Part shown: positions 32,549 through 44,836 of the stretch, piece by piece
Layout: the number at the start of each line of letters is the position of its first letter
Position numbering within the stretch: the first letter of the stretch is position 1
Source: Euglena gracilis
Lineage: Eukaryota > Euglenida > Euglenophyceae > Euglenales
Direction of reading: 5' to 3'
DNA: 64,000 nucleotides
Assembly (NCBI GenBank): GCA_039621445.1
Contig: CP154954.1
Coordinates: 22,580,954-22,644,953 of the forward strand
The notes under the pieces: generated by a model
Seen by the model: only the letters and a program-made list of their open reading frames with translations
Told to the model about the DNA's origin: nothing
Databases searched by the model: none
Program-made: the position numbers and the translations under genes

Positions 32549-33847
32549 CTTGCAATTGCAAATGCCCATGTGGCAACACACCTCGGAGATAATTCATTTA
32601 CTTGCCAAGGAAAAAATGAGGAAATAAAAAACGTTCAATGAGGAGACAAGGTTCAAGGAGCTTACGGCGCCAGGCACCAAAAGAATCCACAAAATAAAAA
32701 AAATTCTGATGGCGTGTAATTTTTGAGGCCCCCAAAGCCACGTCAAGCCTCAAATAAACACCAATTTTTGTATAGCACACTGCAACGAACTCATTTGGAA
32801 AGCCAAAAAAAATGCCAGAGTGGGTAAACAGAAAATCGAAATAATAAAAGCACCTAAAAACCAGATGGTGTGTTCCAGTAACAGACCTAAAAGCATTTGG
32901 CGGGGGGTCACCATGAAATTGAAAACATTCGAAAAATGCGATGTTGGCCAACACGCAATGCTTCCTGGCTTTGCTGAGGCGTGGATGAGGCAATACACAT
33001 CATTTGCATTTACATTTTGAGTCCAATTGGAAAATAATGATCCTGCAGGAGGTGGGAAAAGATAAAGAAAAGAAATTCAGCAGCATCGTCCCCAACTAAG
33101 AACTAAGAAGCCTTTGAATTACTTTGTGGGCTCATTGACCCCCCCCAAGCTTTCCCACTGCCGGCTTTTGGGGCCAACGTGCCCCCTTCGAAAGTTGGTC
33201 CCCGGGGTCGATATGGACCCCCCCTTTTGAGGCATTTTGGCTTGGCGGCTCCTTGGCCCCCCTTGGCTGTTGGAGTCAACATGCCCCCCCCCCCAAAGTT
33301 GGTCCTCCCGCCTATTGAGACCAACGTTCCACGGGTCAATGAGCCAGGGGGGGGGGGGGGGGGTAGGTTGGTAAAAATCAGGGCCTCCATTTCGACCAAA
33401 ACTTTGCCCTGGACGCCGTCGTCTCAAATACTGACCCCTCCTGAAAATTTTTTTTTAGATTTTTGAATCTCCTAACAATTTGGGGGGTGTCATTCCTTCA
33501 ATAGAAAACCGACAACCGACAACCGACAAATTTCACAGACCGACAAACAACCGACATATTTCACCTGAAAAATTAAATCTGGTATTGTCCAGCAGAATTG
33601 GGTGAAAAATAATGGGGAATATGGGAAATGGCCTTTTTTTAGTGTATTATTTGAGACAACTGCAAAGAAAATATATTCCCTCAACATCTTGGCTTCTTTT
33701 GGATTTTGTTTCCAACTACGTCCAGCTTGGGAGCCAGATGGTCCACCCATGTCATTGCACATCTCTCCCTGTATCTTCATCCACACCAATTTTTGCAAAT
33801 ATCTTCACCCACAGTCGGCTCCCGAACTGAATATTTCTAAGTCAATA
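32549..33847. other. No supported gene
   Basis: Moderately A/T-rich DNA with short frames on both strands that show no motif, a G/C-rich block at 33140-33400 with an 18-bp G run, and a small CCGACAAC repeat at about 33505-33555. I see no tRNA, no domain and no convincing exon. Confidence 0.5.
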
Positions 33848-36466
33848 CAGGGGCAGGGAGATATTCCGGTCGGCCAAAAATTATATTCCGGGGTTTTATT
33901 CCGGTTTATTCCGGCTTATTCCGGAATTTATTCCGGTTTATTCCGGAATTTATTCCGGTTTATTCCGGTCAATTTCTGTCTGAATGGACTTAGGATTTTT
34001 TCGAAGTACAATTGGGCCGAGGCGCTCACCCGGGCTTCAGGAATAGGGATGCATGCCTTGGTTGTCCAGCCCCACCAAATGGTCACTTTGCAATTGACGA
34101 TGCTGTGCAGACCACACCACAGCAGACCTCCGCCGTTTTGGGGGGGAAAATAAGCTGATAAAAAATGGTGCTCAGGGCTTTCTCTTGAGGCGGGTCCCTG
34201 GCACCGCTTTCTTTTTTCTTCTCAAAAATTGTCCTGCCGAGTGCCAATCTTAGGCGATGCATCTCGCACTTAAGCTTTTTTCCTTTGTCGATGTGTGCAA
34301 ATGCACATCGACATTTTGTCATGAAAATGACAAGATACCCAAAAAACCCAAAAAATGTAAGCAGGATGTGGTGGGGTGCCCCAGGACGCGGAGATGAAAG
34401 CAGGCACTTTAACAAATAAGGTGCCTAAGAGCAGGTATCACTGCAGCATATAATGCACACAACACCCAGCAGGTGTGTTTTGAACCCTTCAATGCAGGGG
34501 CAGGGAGATATTCCGGTCGGCCGAAAATTTTATTCCGGTGTTTTATTCCGGTTTATTCCGGGTTATTCCGGTTTATTCCGGAATTTATTCCGGTTTATTC
34601 CGGTCAATTTCTGTCTGAATGGACTTGGGATTTTTCGAAGCACAATTGGGCGAGGCGCTCACCCGGGCTTCAGGAATAAAGATGCATTCCTTGGTTGCCC
34701 CACCCCACCAAGTGGTCACTTCGCACTTAGCGATGCAGGTCTGTACACCACAGCAGACCCCGGCCTTTCCAGGACAAACAAGCCGATGAAAATTGGTGCT
34801 CGCGGCTTTTTCTTGAGGCGGGTCCTTGGCACCGCTGTCTGTTTTCTTCCCAAAAATTGTCCCACTGGGTGTCTTAGACCCAATTGTGTCTCCCTCATTT
34901 TTGAAGCCTTGACTGTGTTCCCCAGATGGTGCTTACACAGGCCAGGTGACTTTTGGCCCGTTTTGTTGCTTTTTTAGGCACTGCAATCTGTTCGTGAAGG
35001 TTTGCCTGCTGCGGTGTCCGCTTCAACACAACAGCCCTACTAATTCTGAATTTTTAAATTTGTATTTCTATTGCGCCGTGGCGCAATATAACTCTTAAAT
35101 TTTCATTCTACATGAGCGTGTTTTCTTTGCAGATGCGAAATGAAAACACACGTTGACGCATATGCTGTTATTATTGCGCAAGTGCGTAATGATCCCCCAT
35201 ATTTAGAATTACAAAAAACATAGCGCCAAAGCGCAATGTTTTTTATTTTTGTAATGAAAAATTTTTGCGCCATGGCGCAACTGCGCAATGGAGTTCCCTC
35301 GTTTCATTACCCGGCGCTTTGGGGTTATGCACACTGGGCCCGGGGAGCCCTGTGCCCGTACACTGTAGAGGTCCAAGTCGTTATGTTCGTCCCCAGGCCC
35401 TGGGGGTAGGGAGACACTAATTCGGACTGTCTCAGACCTCGGTGTTCGATAACATAACTTTTTTTGCAAGATTGCGCGTTGGCGCAATTTTACACTTTCA
35501 AAGCTAAGTGCGAGTTAGGCTGGTGTTGCTGTTCACGTGTCCCGGCATTCAAACCTGGGTTTTGAACCTTTTCAAAGCGCAGTTTTTTTTGCGCAATGCA
35601 GGTGCGAGTTAGGCCGCCTGAGAGTGTTATTACCCCCTGATTGAAAGATGCTTCACCTTGTTCAATGGGATCCCTGCCCCCAAAAAAATCGGCGTTGACA
35701 TTGTCCTAATTCATGTCCCTTTAAAAAGAACGCAGGGACAAACATTCACTAATTGCAGCCCCACAAATGGGGATTTCATCCAAACAAAAAAAATGCATTC
35801 AATTAGGGGGAAACAGCCAAAGGTCAGGTGTACTCCTGATATTAAGTGCCGACTGTGCTACGCTTGCGCTCTTTTGTTGCTCTTCTGATTTTGAAACCTG
35901 AAAATATGTCAAACTTCACCTTCATTGCCTTTGTGCCTTGCAGAATTTTCAATCCATTGGCTGGCACTTTTATTCCGGTTATTCCGGTTTATTCCGGTTT
36001 ATTCCGGTTTTCGCTATTCCGGTTTATTCCGATTTATTCCGGACTGGAATATCTCCCTGCCCCTGTTCAATGGCTGTCTCATTAACTTAGGATATTGACT
36101 GAATGATTTGGTGAGGATTGCCAATATTGCTTCACAAACACAAACCACTCCCTTGGGAAAATCCTGAATGCGCCTGCAAACTGTCATTTCATCTGAACAG
36201 TTTGCCTTATTCACCACTCCTTTGGAAGATCTTGCCTTCTTCATTGGTGGCCCGTCCTCTTAATATGATCCATCTGACATGAGATTGATTGAGGAAAACA
36301 TGGAAATACGTCAAACGTCACCTTTATTGCCTTTGTGTCTTGCAGAATTTTCATGTCATTGGATGGCACTTTTATTCCGGTTATTCCGGTTTATTCCGGT
36401 TTATCCTGGCTTTCGCGATTCCGGTTTATTCCGGTTTATTGCGACCGGAATATCTCCCTGCCCCTG
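33848..36466. mobile_element. TIR DNA transposon (outer copy), non-autonomous, interrupted
   Basis: The left end begins CAGGGGCAGGGAGATATTCC at 33848 and the right end is its reverse complement finishing at 36466; the TIR match extends to about 25 bp. Flanks are GTCAATA (33841-33847) and GTCAATG (36467-36473), a 7-bp target duplication with one difference. Subterminal regions are made of TTATTCCGG nonamers. The internal part is split by the inner copy at 34495-36065; without it the element is about 1.04 kb. No transposase frame is present. CAGGG ends and a 7-8 bp duplication would suit hAT-like elements, but this is only a guess. Confidence 0.85.
34495..36065. mobile_element. TIR DNA transposon (inner copy), non-autonomous, 1571 bp
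   Basis: Begins CAGGGGCAGGGAGATATTCC and ends in its reverse complement. It is flanked on both sides by a perfect TTCAATG (34488-34494 and 36066-36072). Its left 330 bp are closely similar to the left end of the outer copy (33848-34190), and its right 150 bp to 36300-36466. The middle (35050-35600) carries three perfect palindromes based on ATTGCGCC. It has no transposase. It inserted into the outer copy and is therefore the younger of the two. Confidence 0.9.
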
Positions 36467-36473
36467 GTCAATG

Positions 36474-37770
<1,297 letters not shown>

Positions 37771-37771
37771 G

Positions 37772-39612
37772 TACAAGACCAAGGCCCACCAAGACGACGA
37801 GGGCTACCGCACGGGCCTGCTGAAGTGGGCGGAAGCGGTGCGGGCACGCGCAGAGGCCCGCATCACGCAGGCGGCGAGGGAGCACCCCCACGAGCCAGAC
37901 GGGTACCCCAACCTGCAGGAGCAGCTCAGCGCAGCCAAGAGAGCGCTGGTGTTCGGGCCGGAGGACAGGGCACCGCACGCCCTGTTCTTCGCCTGCGGGC
38001 GGCTGTTCGCGGCGAAGCTGCACGAGCGGCTGGAAGCGACCGGGGCATTCGTCCCAGACGCCCGCACCGCTGTCGTACCTGCTGGAGAAGATCAAGGCCC
38101 TGAACGACGAGCTGCAGCTCCTCCACCACCCACGGCTGCCATACCTCTATGGAGCATGGAAGGCCAAGAAGCAAGCCTTCCGCTGGATTGCCGGGACGGC
38201 CCGGAACCAGGACGAAGGCGACCATGAGGAAGAAGAAGGAAAGCCAAAGAACGCCCTCTCCGAAGTGGGCGGCCTCATGGTCAAAGTGCTCCAAGTGGTG
38301 ATGGCTACCCTGCGGCGAAAGGACCGGGAAGCAGTGGGCAAAGGCAACAAGTCCCGCTACTGGATCATCGAGGACATCGATGAGTTCGTGCAGGAGTTCC
38401 GGGTGCTGGCGCAAAGCCGAGCCCTGGGCGCCGTGCCGTGGGCAACGTATGACTTCACCACCATGTACGAGGCGCTGGAGCACGAGCACCTGGTGCACGG
38501 GGTGATGGCAGCGGTGAAGGAAGCCTGGGAGGAGGAAACCACCGGCAAAGCACGGGACACGGGCCAACACCCACGAGACGTGGACCTACGCCTGGGGGCA
38601 GGGGGCTGGCACGAGGCGGCCAAGGTGAAGGACGCCCCCGGAATGCCGTGGTTCACGCTGCCGAGGGTGGAGGACACCCTGCGCAAGATGCTGGCCAACC
38701 TCTACGCGGTGAACGGCGGGGTGGTGCGGAAGCAGCAAAAGGGAGTACCCATGGGGCTGGAGTGCTCCCCGCAGCTGGCCAACCTGTACGCCTACGCCGT
38801 GGAGAGCAGGTGGGTGGACCGAACGGCACCGACCAACGTCCTCATGCGGCGGTACATCGACGACATCATCGTCATGGGACCAGATGCCCTCATCCCCGGG
38901 AAAGGGCTGCCCACCGAGGAGGACTACGGGATGCAGTACAAGTCCACCGCCGAGGAGCCCCACAGCCTCATCTACCTGGGGGTGCGGCTGTTCGTGGACG
39001 ACCGCGGACAAGCCCACTCGGTCCTGCACGACCGTGCAGTGGACTACCCCATCCGGGTGGACCGATACCCCGAGGGCACAACAGTGGCCAACCCAGCCCA
39101 GCTGGCAGGCGTCATCATGGGCCGGTTGGTGGCAGCCCAACGGACATGCAGCCGCATGGATCTGTTCCAAGACGCGGTGGCCGGCATCTTCACCCACGCG
39201 CATCGCAGGGGATACCCACGGAGAATGGTGCACTCCACGTGGACCCGGTTCCTGTGGCGGTACTGGGACGCGGCATCCGTCACCACGCGGGAACTGCGGG
39301 CGTGGTTCCACGACGCGTGGCGAAAGGTGACGGAAGTGGAGGAGGGGGGACAGCGCAGGCCGGCCCCCAAGTGGCCAACGTGGGAAGCCCGCGTACCACT
39401 GCCGCGGGACAGTGGCAGGGGAACACCACAGCACCCACCACCGCGGGACGCAGCAGGGCACCAGGCAGCATGTGAGGGGACCCCCCAGCCCCAAGCAGCA
39501 CAACGGGAGCCCATCGACGACCTCATCGATCTCACCACGCCACCGGGGTCCCCGCCACACGCAAGCCAAGGAGACGGGGAGCCGCAGGGCGGCTCCTCGC
39601 AACCAGCCAGCA
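37772..39612 (+). pseudogene. Reverse transcriptase, copy 0 (frameshifted)
   Basis: The first part (frame of 37772) reads YKTKAHQDDEGYRTGLLKWA and so on; a +1 shift at about 38053 relative to copy B moves the reading to the next frame, which then holds all RT motifs: FRWIAGTARN, YDFTTMYEAL (first catalytic Asp), GVPMGLECSPQLANLYAYAV, RRYIDDIIV (YIDD box, two catalytic Asp) and LIYLGVRLF. A second +1 (GCAAGCTACC against GCAGCTACC in copy B) at about 39612 separates the RT from the C-terminal modules. Catalytic residues are intact within the shifted frame. Confidence 0.9.
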
Positions 39613-41262
39613 AGCTACCGCCCGATGGCACCGCCGCTGATACCGTACCCCCTCCCACCGAGCGGCAGGGGAGGGGTGGGGCCAACCAGGACCGGACGAC
39701 CAGGACAGAGGGGGGCAGGGCAGAAAGGCAACATACCGCCGAGAAGGCCGTGGTCTTCACCGGTGTACCCCACGCGGGGGGCTGCCAGCTCTTCGTCGAC
39801 TTGGGCCGAGAAGGCTGTGCGATGGGGCTGTCCGCCTTCCGAGTCGCTGCCACTGCACGCCCCTCTCGCACAGGAGCGTGCAGTGGGGGGCGCACTCTCC
39901 CCACGAGCACAGCCACCTCACGTTCCTGTCGCCGAAACACGGTGCACAGCGAGCACACAGGAGCGGGAGGTGGCCGGCGCTTCCCCTACACCCACCACAC
40001 AGACATCAGCGGCGACGCCAACCAGCCAGCAGCCGCCAACAACCACAGTGCAGCAGCCGCTGCAAGTGGTCCAGGTGCCCCAACCGTACCCGGTGCCGGT
40101 GCCGGTGCCCACCCCCTGTCCCGTGCCGGTGTACGTCGAGCGCGTGGTGCCGGTACAGATCCCAGTGCCGTACCACGTACCCGTGCCGGTGGTCGTGGAG
40201 CGCGCAGTGCCCACACCGTACCCGGTGCCGGTGCACGTGGAGCGCCTGGTGCCAGTGGAACGCCCGCTCCTGCTGCCGTGGCTGGACACCGGGGCAGTGA
40301 CCGCGCTGCTCCGGGGGGCGAGCGCACAGCTGCCCATGCCAGTCCAACCATTGACCCCACCGGTCCGCAGCACCACCGGGCCGACAAGGGCCCGGTGGCA
40401 GCGGGAGATGGGGCGACCACAGCCCTACCCGGCGGAAGGAGCAGTGGACCCCCAACGGGCACTGCTCATCGAAATGGTGCGATGGATCTGGCAGCAGCAA
40501 CAGCAGCAGCAAGAGAGCCGCCACCTCACCCACCGCGCCACGCTGGCGATCGAAGACGCACCCACCGCCGCCACACCCACATCGCCCGCAGCAGGCACCA
40601 CCCCGGCAGGAGCAGCACCACCGCCAAGCAGCAACCTACCACCACCCGCAACGGAAGGGGCCAGCACCACCGCCACGCCAGCAGCACCACCCGGCAACAC
40701 CAGCCCCGTGCCCGCAGCAGCAGCAGCAGCGGCAAGCAGCACGCCGGCCCTACCAACACCAACCACAAGCGCCACAAGCGCCACACCGCCACCGAGCGCC
40801 ACCCCCACGCAGGAAGCACAAAGCACCACAGCCACCGAGGAGGCACCGGCAAGAAGCGACCCCATGGCCACAGACCGACTCCTGGGCAACAAGCGCCCAG
40901 TGTCGGTGGTGGTGGAGGAGGCGGCCACACCACAGCCCACCGAAGGGGACGACGCCTCGCAGGCAACCCAACCAAGCCAGCGCAAGAAGAGGCTGTACAC
41001 GCGCTTGGCCGAGTGGCCGGCGGAGTGGCGGGAGCAGTACGAGCGGTTCAAGGCCACGCACAAAGCAAGCGACCGCCGCGAGATGTGGCAGGGGTGGGAC
41101 CAAAGCCTCCAAGACCAAGTGTGGGCAGCCGTCGCCGACAAGCGGAGGGACGAGATCCGCCGATGGAAGGCGATGGAGAACGAAGGCCCAACCCAAGCAG
41201 AAGACCAAGCGAGCAGCACGCGAGAACAGAGGCGGAGGTCCCACACCGGAGCGGAAGAATGA
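39613..41262 (+). pseudogene. Retroelement C-terminal modules, copy 0
   Basis: After the second shift the frame codes for a Ser/Pro/Ala-rich linker, a repeat of PVPVPVPTPCPVPV type with VERVVPV units (about 40080-40270), a Gln/Ala/Thr low-complexity part, and then the conserved domain KKRLYTRLAEWPAEWREQYE followed by MWQGWDQSLQDQVWAAV and RRDEIRRWK (about 40985-41170). The same order is found in family 2 at 57540-58110 despite low overall identity, so these are real functional modules. The frame stops at 41262 because of a local deletion relative to copy A. Confidence 0.8.
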
Positions 41263-41401
41263 CTGGCAGGAAGGCCAGCGCATCGGGGAGGCGAAGCAGC
41301 CAGGCCCAGAAGAGGAAGGGTCGGCAGCGGACCCCCCCGAGGGGCAAGCGGGGAGCCCAAAGAATCACCCGCAACCGGCCTGGGGCGGCTCTCCAGGGGT
41401 A

Positions 41402-41437
41402 CCTGCCGATCACCGGCAGGGCGTGTCCCGGCACGCC
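41402..41437 (+). other. Paired stem-loops in the SPGVPA module, copy 0
   Basis: CCTGCCG-ATCAC-CGGCAGG is followed at once by GGCGTG-TCCCGG-CACGCC. The second copy of the module at 41603-41640 has CCTGCCA-ATCAC-TGGCAGG and GGCGTG-GCCCGA-CACGCC. The closing pair of the first stem changes from G-C to A-T on both sides, a compensatory change. The equivalents in copy A are near 46676-46715 and 46879-46915. Confidence 0.7.
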
Positions 41438-42496
41438 GTCAATCGGGACGTCGAAGCAGTACCCACCAGAACCATGACGCAAAAAATCACAGGCATGCCA
41501 GGCAATGACGGCCTGCCCGGCGCAGAGGACCTCTGCCCCGGGTGGCAGGCGGGGCGCCAGCCTAAGAACCCGCAACCGACCTGGGGCGGATCTCCAGGGG
41601 TACCTGCCAATCACTGGCAGGGCGTGGCCCGACACGCCGTCAAGCGGGACGAAGGAGCAGAAGAACCGTGCCCCAGAAGCAGAAGCCAAGACCAGCACGA
41701 CTGGAAGAAAGGGGCACGGATCGGGGAAGCAAAGAACCCCGGACCACCCCAAAGAGGGTACCAACAGCCCAACCCAAAAGGGGGGGCCCAGCGAGGAGGA
41801 CAACAAACAGGAAAAGGACAGACACAGCCCAGGAAAGGAGGCAAGGGTGGCAAAGGAAACGTCACCCCACAAGGAAGCCGGCAGGGCCAACCCCAAGGAG
41901 AGGGCTGGCAAACAGCACAAAGCACCGGCCGAAAACGCCTCCAAAAGCGCCTCCAAGGGCTCCAACGGGCGCTGCAAGAAATGCAGCAAGAGCTCGACCA
42001 ATGGCGGCAGAATCCGCCCCCGCAGCAGCAGCAGCAACGACCGGACCTAAGGGACGACAACCCCTGGGCCCCCCTGCAGCCACAGCAAAAACGCCGGGGG
42101 CGGAAGAGATCCATTGGGTTTGAACACCCAAGCCGCCAAGCGAGCAGGCAGCCGCCGCCAGAGCAACGAGGAGGACGCGGAGGACGGGGAGGACCGGAGG
42201 CCAAGGACGGGCGACGAAAGGGAAGGGGAGCCCAGCGACAGACACGGGCAGCCACGGGTGACATGCCGGGAGGGTGGGGCCGTGAAAGGTGGCCCACGGC
42301 GGGGGGGGCGAGGGGGGTGGGGGGAGGGGGGGGGACGCCACCCCACAACGGTGGGAGGGAGGCGGGAAAGTCGCGCGGCACACCAGCCCCACGACAGCCG
42401 CCCCATACCCAGTCCACGGGAAGCACGCGAGGCAGGTGCAGAGGAGCACAGGAAGGCAGGCGTGGACGTGGAGGTCATGGGAGGACTGGCACGTGA
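41423..42496 (+). CDS. Retroelement tail ORF with RIGEAKNPGP motif and coiled coil, copy 0
   Basis: A 357-residue frame. It contains the second SPGVPANHWQGVARHAV module, then HDWKKGARIGEAKNPGP, then a Gln/Gly-rich part, then a coiled coil (RKRLQKRLQGLQRALQEMQQ, ELDQWRQ) and a DNPWAPLQP motif, finishing in Arg-Gly-Gly-rich sequence that runs into copy A. In copy A one G is lost from a run of seven, which splits the motif from the coil; copy 0 is the reading-frame reference. It is probably the C-terminus of the retroelement polyprotein rather than a separate gene. Confidence 0.65.
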   Translation: MSRHAVNRDVEAVPTRTMTQKITGMPGNDGLPGAEDLCPGWQAGRQPKNPQPTWGGSPGVPANHWQGVARHAVKRDEGAEEPCPRSRSQDQHDWKKGARIGEAKNPGPPQRGYQQPNPKGGAQRGGQQTGKGQTQPRKGGKGGKGNVTPQGSRQGQPQGEGWQTAQSTGRKRLQKRLQGLQRALQEMQQELDQWRQNPPPQQQQQRPDLRDDNPWAPLQPQQKRRGRKRSIGFEHPSRQASRQPPPEQRGGRGGRGGPEAKDGRRKGRGAQRQTRAATGDMPGGWGRERWPTAGGARGVGGGGGTPPHNGGREAGKSRGTPAPRQPPHTQSTGSTRGRCRGAQEGRRGRGGHGRTGT

Positions 42497-42589
42497 ACGC
42501 CGTGCAGCGGCGTTCCTGGCGCAAGAGCCCGATTCGGCGACTGCTGGAGCTCCGGCACACCGGGCCAAATCCTTCGCCCCGGAAGCAGT

Positions 42590-44836
42590 GACCACCTGGC
42601 ACGGGATGATCTACGGGGCATACCATTTCCCAACGGGGAAGTGGTACGTGGGCCAGACGGTGAACACCATCCGCCAGCGGGCACGAGAGCACTGGTACGC
42701 ACGAAAGTCGGCGCGGGACTTCCTGCACCTGGCGCTGGCAGACGACCCGGACCCGATGACCTGGCTGGCCCTGCCACTGGAGATCATCCCCAAGGAGCTG
42801 TGGCGATGTCCAGAGGCAGACCGACAAGCAGGGTGGCGGAAGAAAGAGCGGGCGCTCTTCCGGGCGGTGGCCACCCCGAGGGAGAAGTACTGGGTGGACA
42901 AGCTGAGGTCCATGTGGCCAAAGGGATGGAACTCAGCGTACCCGGGCAAGCCCGCAAGCGCGGGCCACCTGCCCCCCAGTGGAGCAACCGCGCCACGGGA
43001 ACCAGCACGGGACCTGGAGGCGGCAAAGAGCGCCATCCGGCAGTGGCAGGCAGACCCGAGGGCAACAAGGCGGTGGCTGCACGTGCTGGCACGCGAGGAC
43101 CTGGTGGAGATCCTGGAGGGGCTGGAGAAGGGACTGCGCCCAACAGAGCAGACGGCGACAACGGCTGCGATCGCAGCAGAAGCCCGGGAGGCACTCCGAA
43201 AGCGCAAGGCGGAGAAGAAGGCCCGGGATTTCGTCCGCTTCCTGTACGGGCACCCCATCGCCGAGAAGATGGCCCTGCCGGACATCATCCGCGCCCCCGA
43301 GGTGTACAAGCTCCACCCAGAGCCGGAGGTGGGGGCAGCCATCATGGTGGTGCACAAGTTCGCCCCGCAGATCGCCAGCGCACTGTTCAACTACAAGGAC
43401 TGGGCCATGCACCCACAGCCGATGGACGCCGACGGGGAGGAGCACTGCCCCTGGATTGCCGGGACGGCCCGGAACCAGGACGAAGGCGACCATGAGGAAG
43501 AAGAAGGAAAGCCAAAGAACGCCCTCTCCGAAGTGGGCGGCCTCATGGTCAAAGTGCTCCAAGTGGTGATGGCAACCCTGCGGCGAAAGGACCGGGAAGC
43601 AGTGGGCAAAGGCAACAAGTCCCGCTACTGGATCATCGAGGACATCGATGAGTTCGTGCAGGAGTTCCGGGTGCTGGCGCAAAGCCGAGCGCTGAGCGCC
43701 GTGCCGTGGGCAACGTATGACTTCACCACCATGTACGAGGCGCTGGAGCACGAGCACCTGGTGCACGGGGTGATGGCAGCGGTGAAGGAGGCCTGGGAGG
43801 AGGAAACCATCGGCAAAGCACGGGACACGGGCCAACATCCACGAGACGTGGACCTACGCCTGGGGGCAGGGGGCTGGCACGAGGCGGCCAAGGTGAAGGA
43901 CGCCCCCGGAATGCCGTGGTTCACGCTGCCGAGGGTGGAGGACACCCTGCGCAAGATGCTGGCCAACCTCTACGCGGTGAACGGCGGGGTGGTGCGGAAG
44001 CAGCAAAAGGGAGTACCCATGGGGCTGGAGTGCTCCCCGCAGCTGGCCAACCTGTACGCCTACGCCGTGGAGAGCAGGTGGGTGGACCGAACGGCACCGA
44101 CCAACGTCCTGATGCGGCGGTACATCGACGACATCATCGTCATGGGACCAGATGCCCTCATCCCCGGGAAAGGGCTGCCCACCGAGGAGGACTACGGGAT
44201 GCAGTACAAGTCCACCGCCGAGGAGCCCCACAGCCTCATCTACCTGGGGGTGCGGCTGTTCGTGAGCGACCGCGGACAAGCCCACTCGGTCCTGCACGAC
44301 CGTGCAGTGGACTACCCCATCCGGGTGGACCGATACCCCGAGGGCACAACAGTGGCCAACCCAGCCCAGCTGGCAGGCGTCATCATGGGCCGGTTGGTGG
44401 CAGCCCAACGGACATGCAGCCGCATGGATCTGTTCCAAGACGCGGTGGCCGGCATCTTCACCCACGCGCATCGCAGGGCATACCCCCGGAGAATGGTGCA
44501 CTCCACGTGGACCCGGTTCCTGTGGCGGTACTGGGACGCGGCATCCGTCACCACGCGGGAACTGCGGGCGTGGTTCCACGACGCGTGGCGAAAGGTGACG
44601 GAAGCGGAGGAGGGGGGACAGCGCAAGCCGGCCCCCAAGTGGCCAACGTGGGAAGCCCGCGTACCACTGCCGCGGGACAGTGGCAGGGGAACACCACAGC
44701 ACCCACCACCGCGGGACGCAGCAGGGCACCAGGCAGCATGTGAGGGGACCCCCCAGCCCCAAGCAGCACAACGGGAGCCCATCGACGACCTCATCGACCT
44801 CACCACGCCACCGGGGTCCCCGCCACACGCAAGCCA
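42590..44836 (+). pseudogene. GIY-YIG nuclease / reverse transcriptase, copy A (198 codons deleted)
   Basis: The open frame includes WHGMIYGAYHFPTGKWYVGQ then TVNTIRQRAREHW: the GIY and YVG strands with the catalytic Arg and the His, and later EKYW (Glu) and PKGWNSAYPG (Asn), all as expected for a GIY-YIG nuclease. The RT follows with MPWFTLPR, GVPMGLECSPQL and YIDDIIV. Between 43452 and WIAGTARN a 594-bp segment present in copy B is missing, joined at a CTG microhomology. It removes the CxC...LSKGKKYR region and RT motif 1 through the first half of motif 2, so the RT should be inactive although the frame stays open. Confidence 0.88.

Larger units (their letters stand above)
37771..42290 (+). 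mobile_element. Penelope-like retroelement family 1, copy 0 (5'-truncated)
   Basis: Starts abruptly at the position equivalent to 61230 of copy B, so it lacks the GIY-YIG part and the first third of the pre-RT region. It retains the RT, the Pro/Val-rich spacer, the EWPAEWR domain, the duplicated SPGVPA modules and the coiled coil. It runs head-to-tail into copy A with no spacer that I can recognise. It is disabled by two +1 shifts and a deletion of about 25 bp at 41262. The boundary with copy A is approximate. Confidence 0.85.

Noticed and set aside
38586-39602. Long minus-strand frames over the retroelements (also 43854-45593 and 62043-63059)
   Set aside because: Shadow frames opposite a G/C-rich coding strand; they lack motifs, while the plus strand carries complete RT and GIY-YIG signatures.
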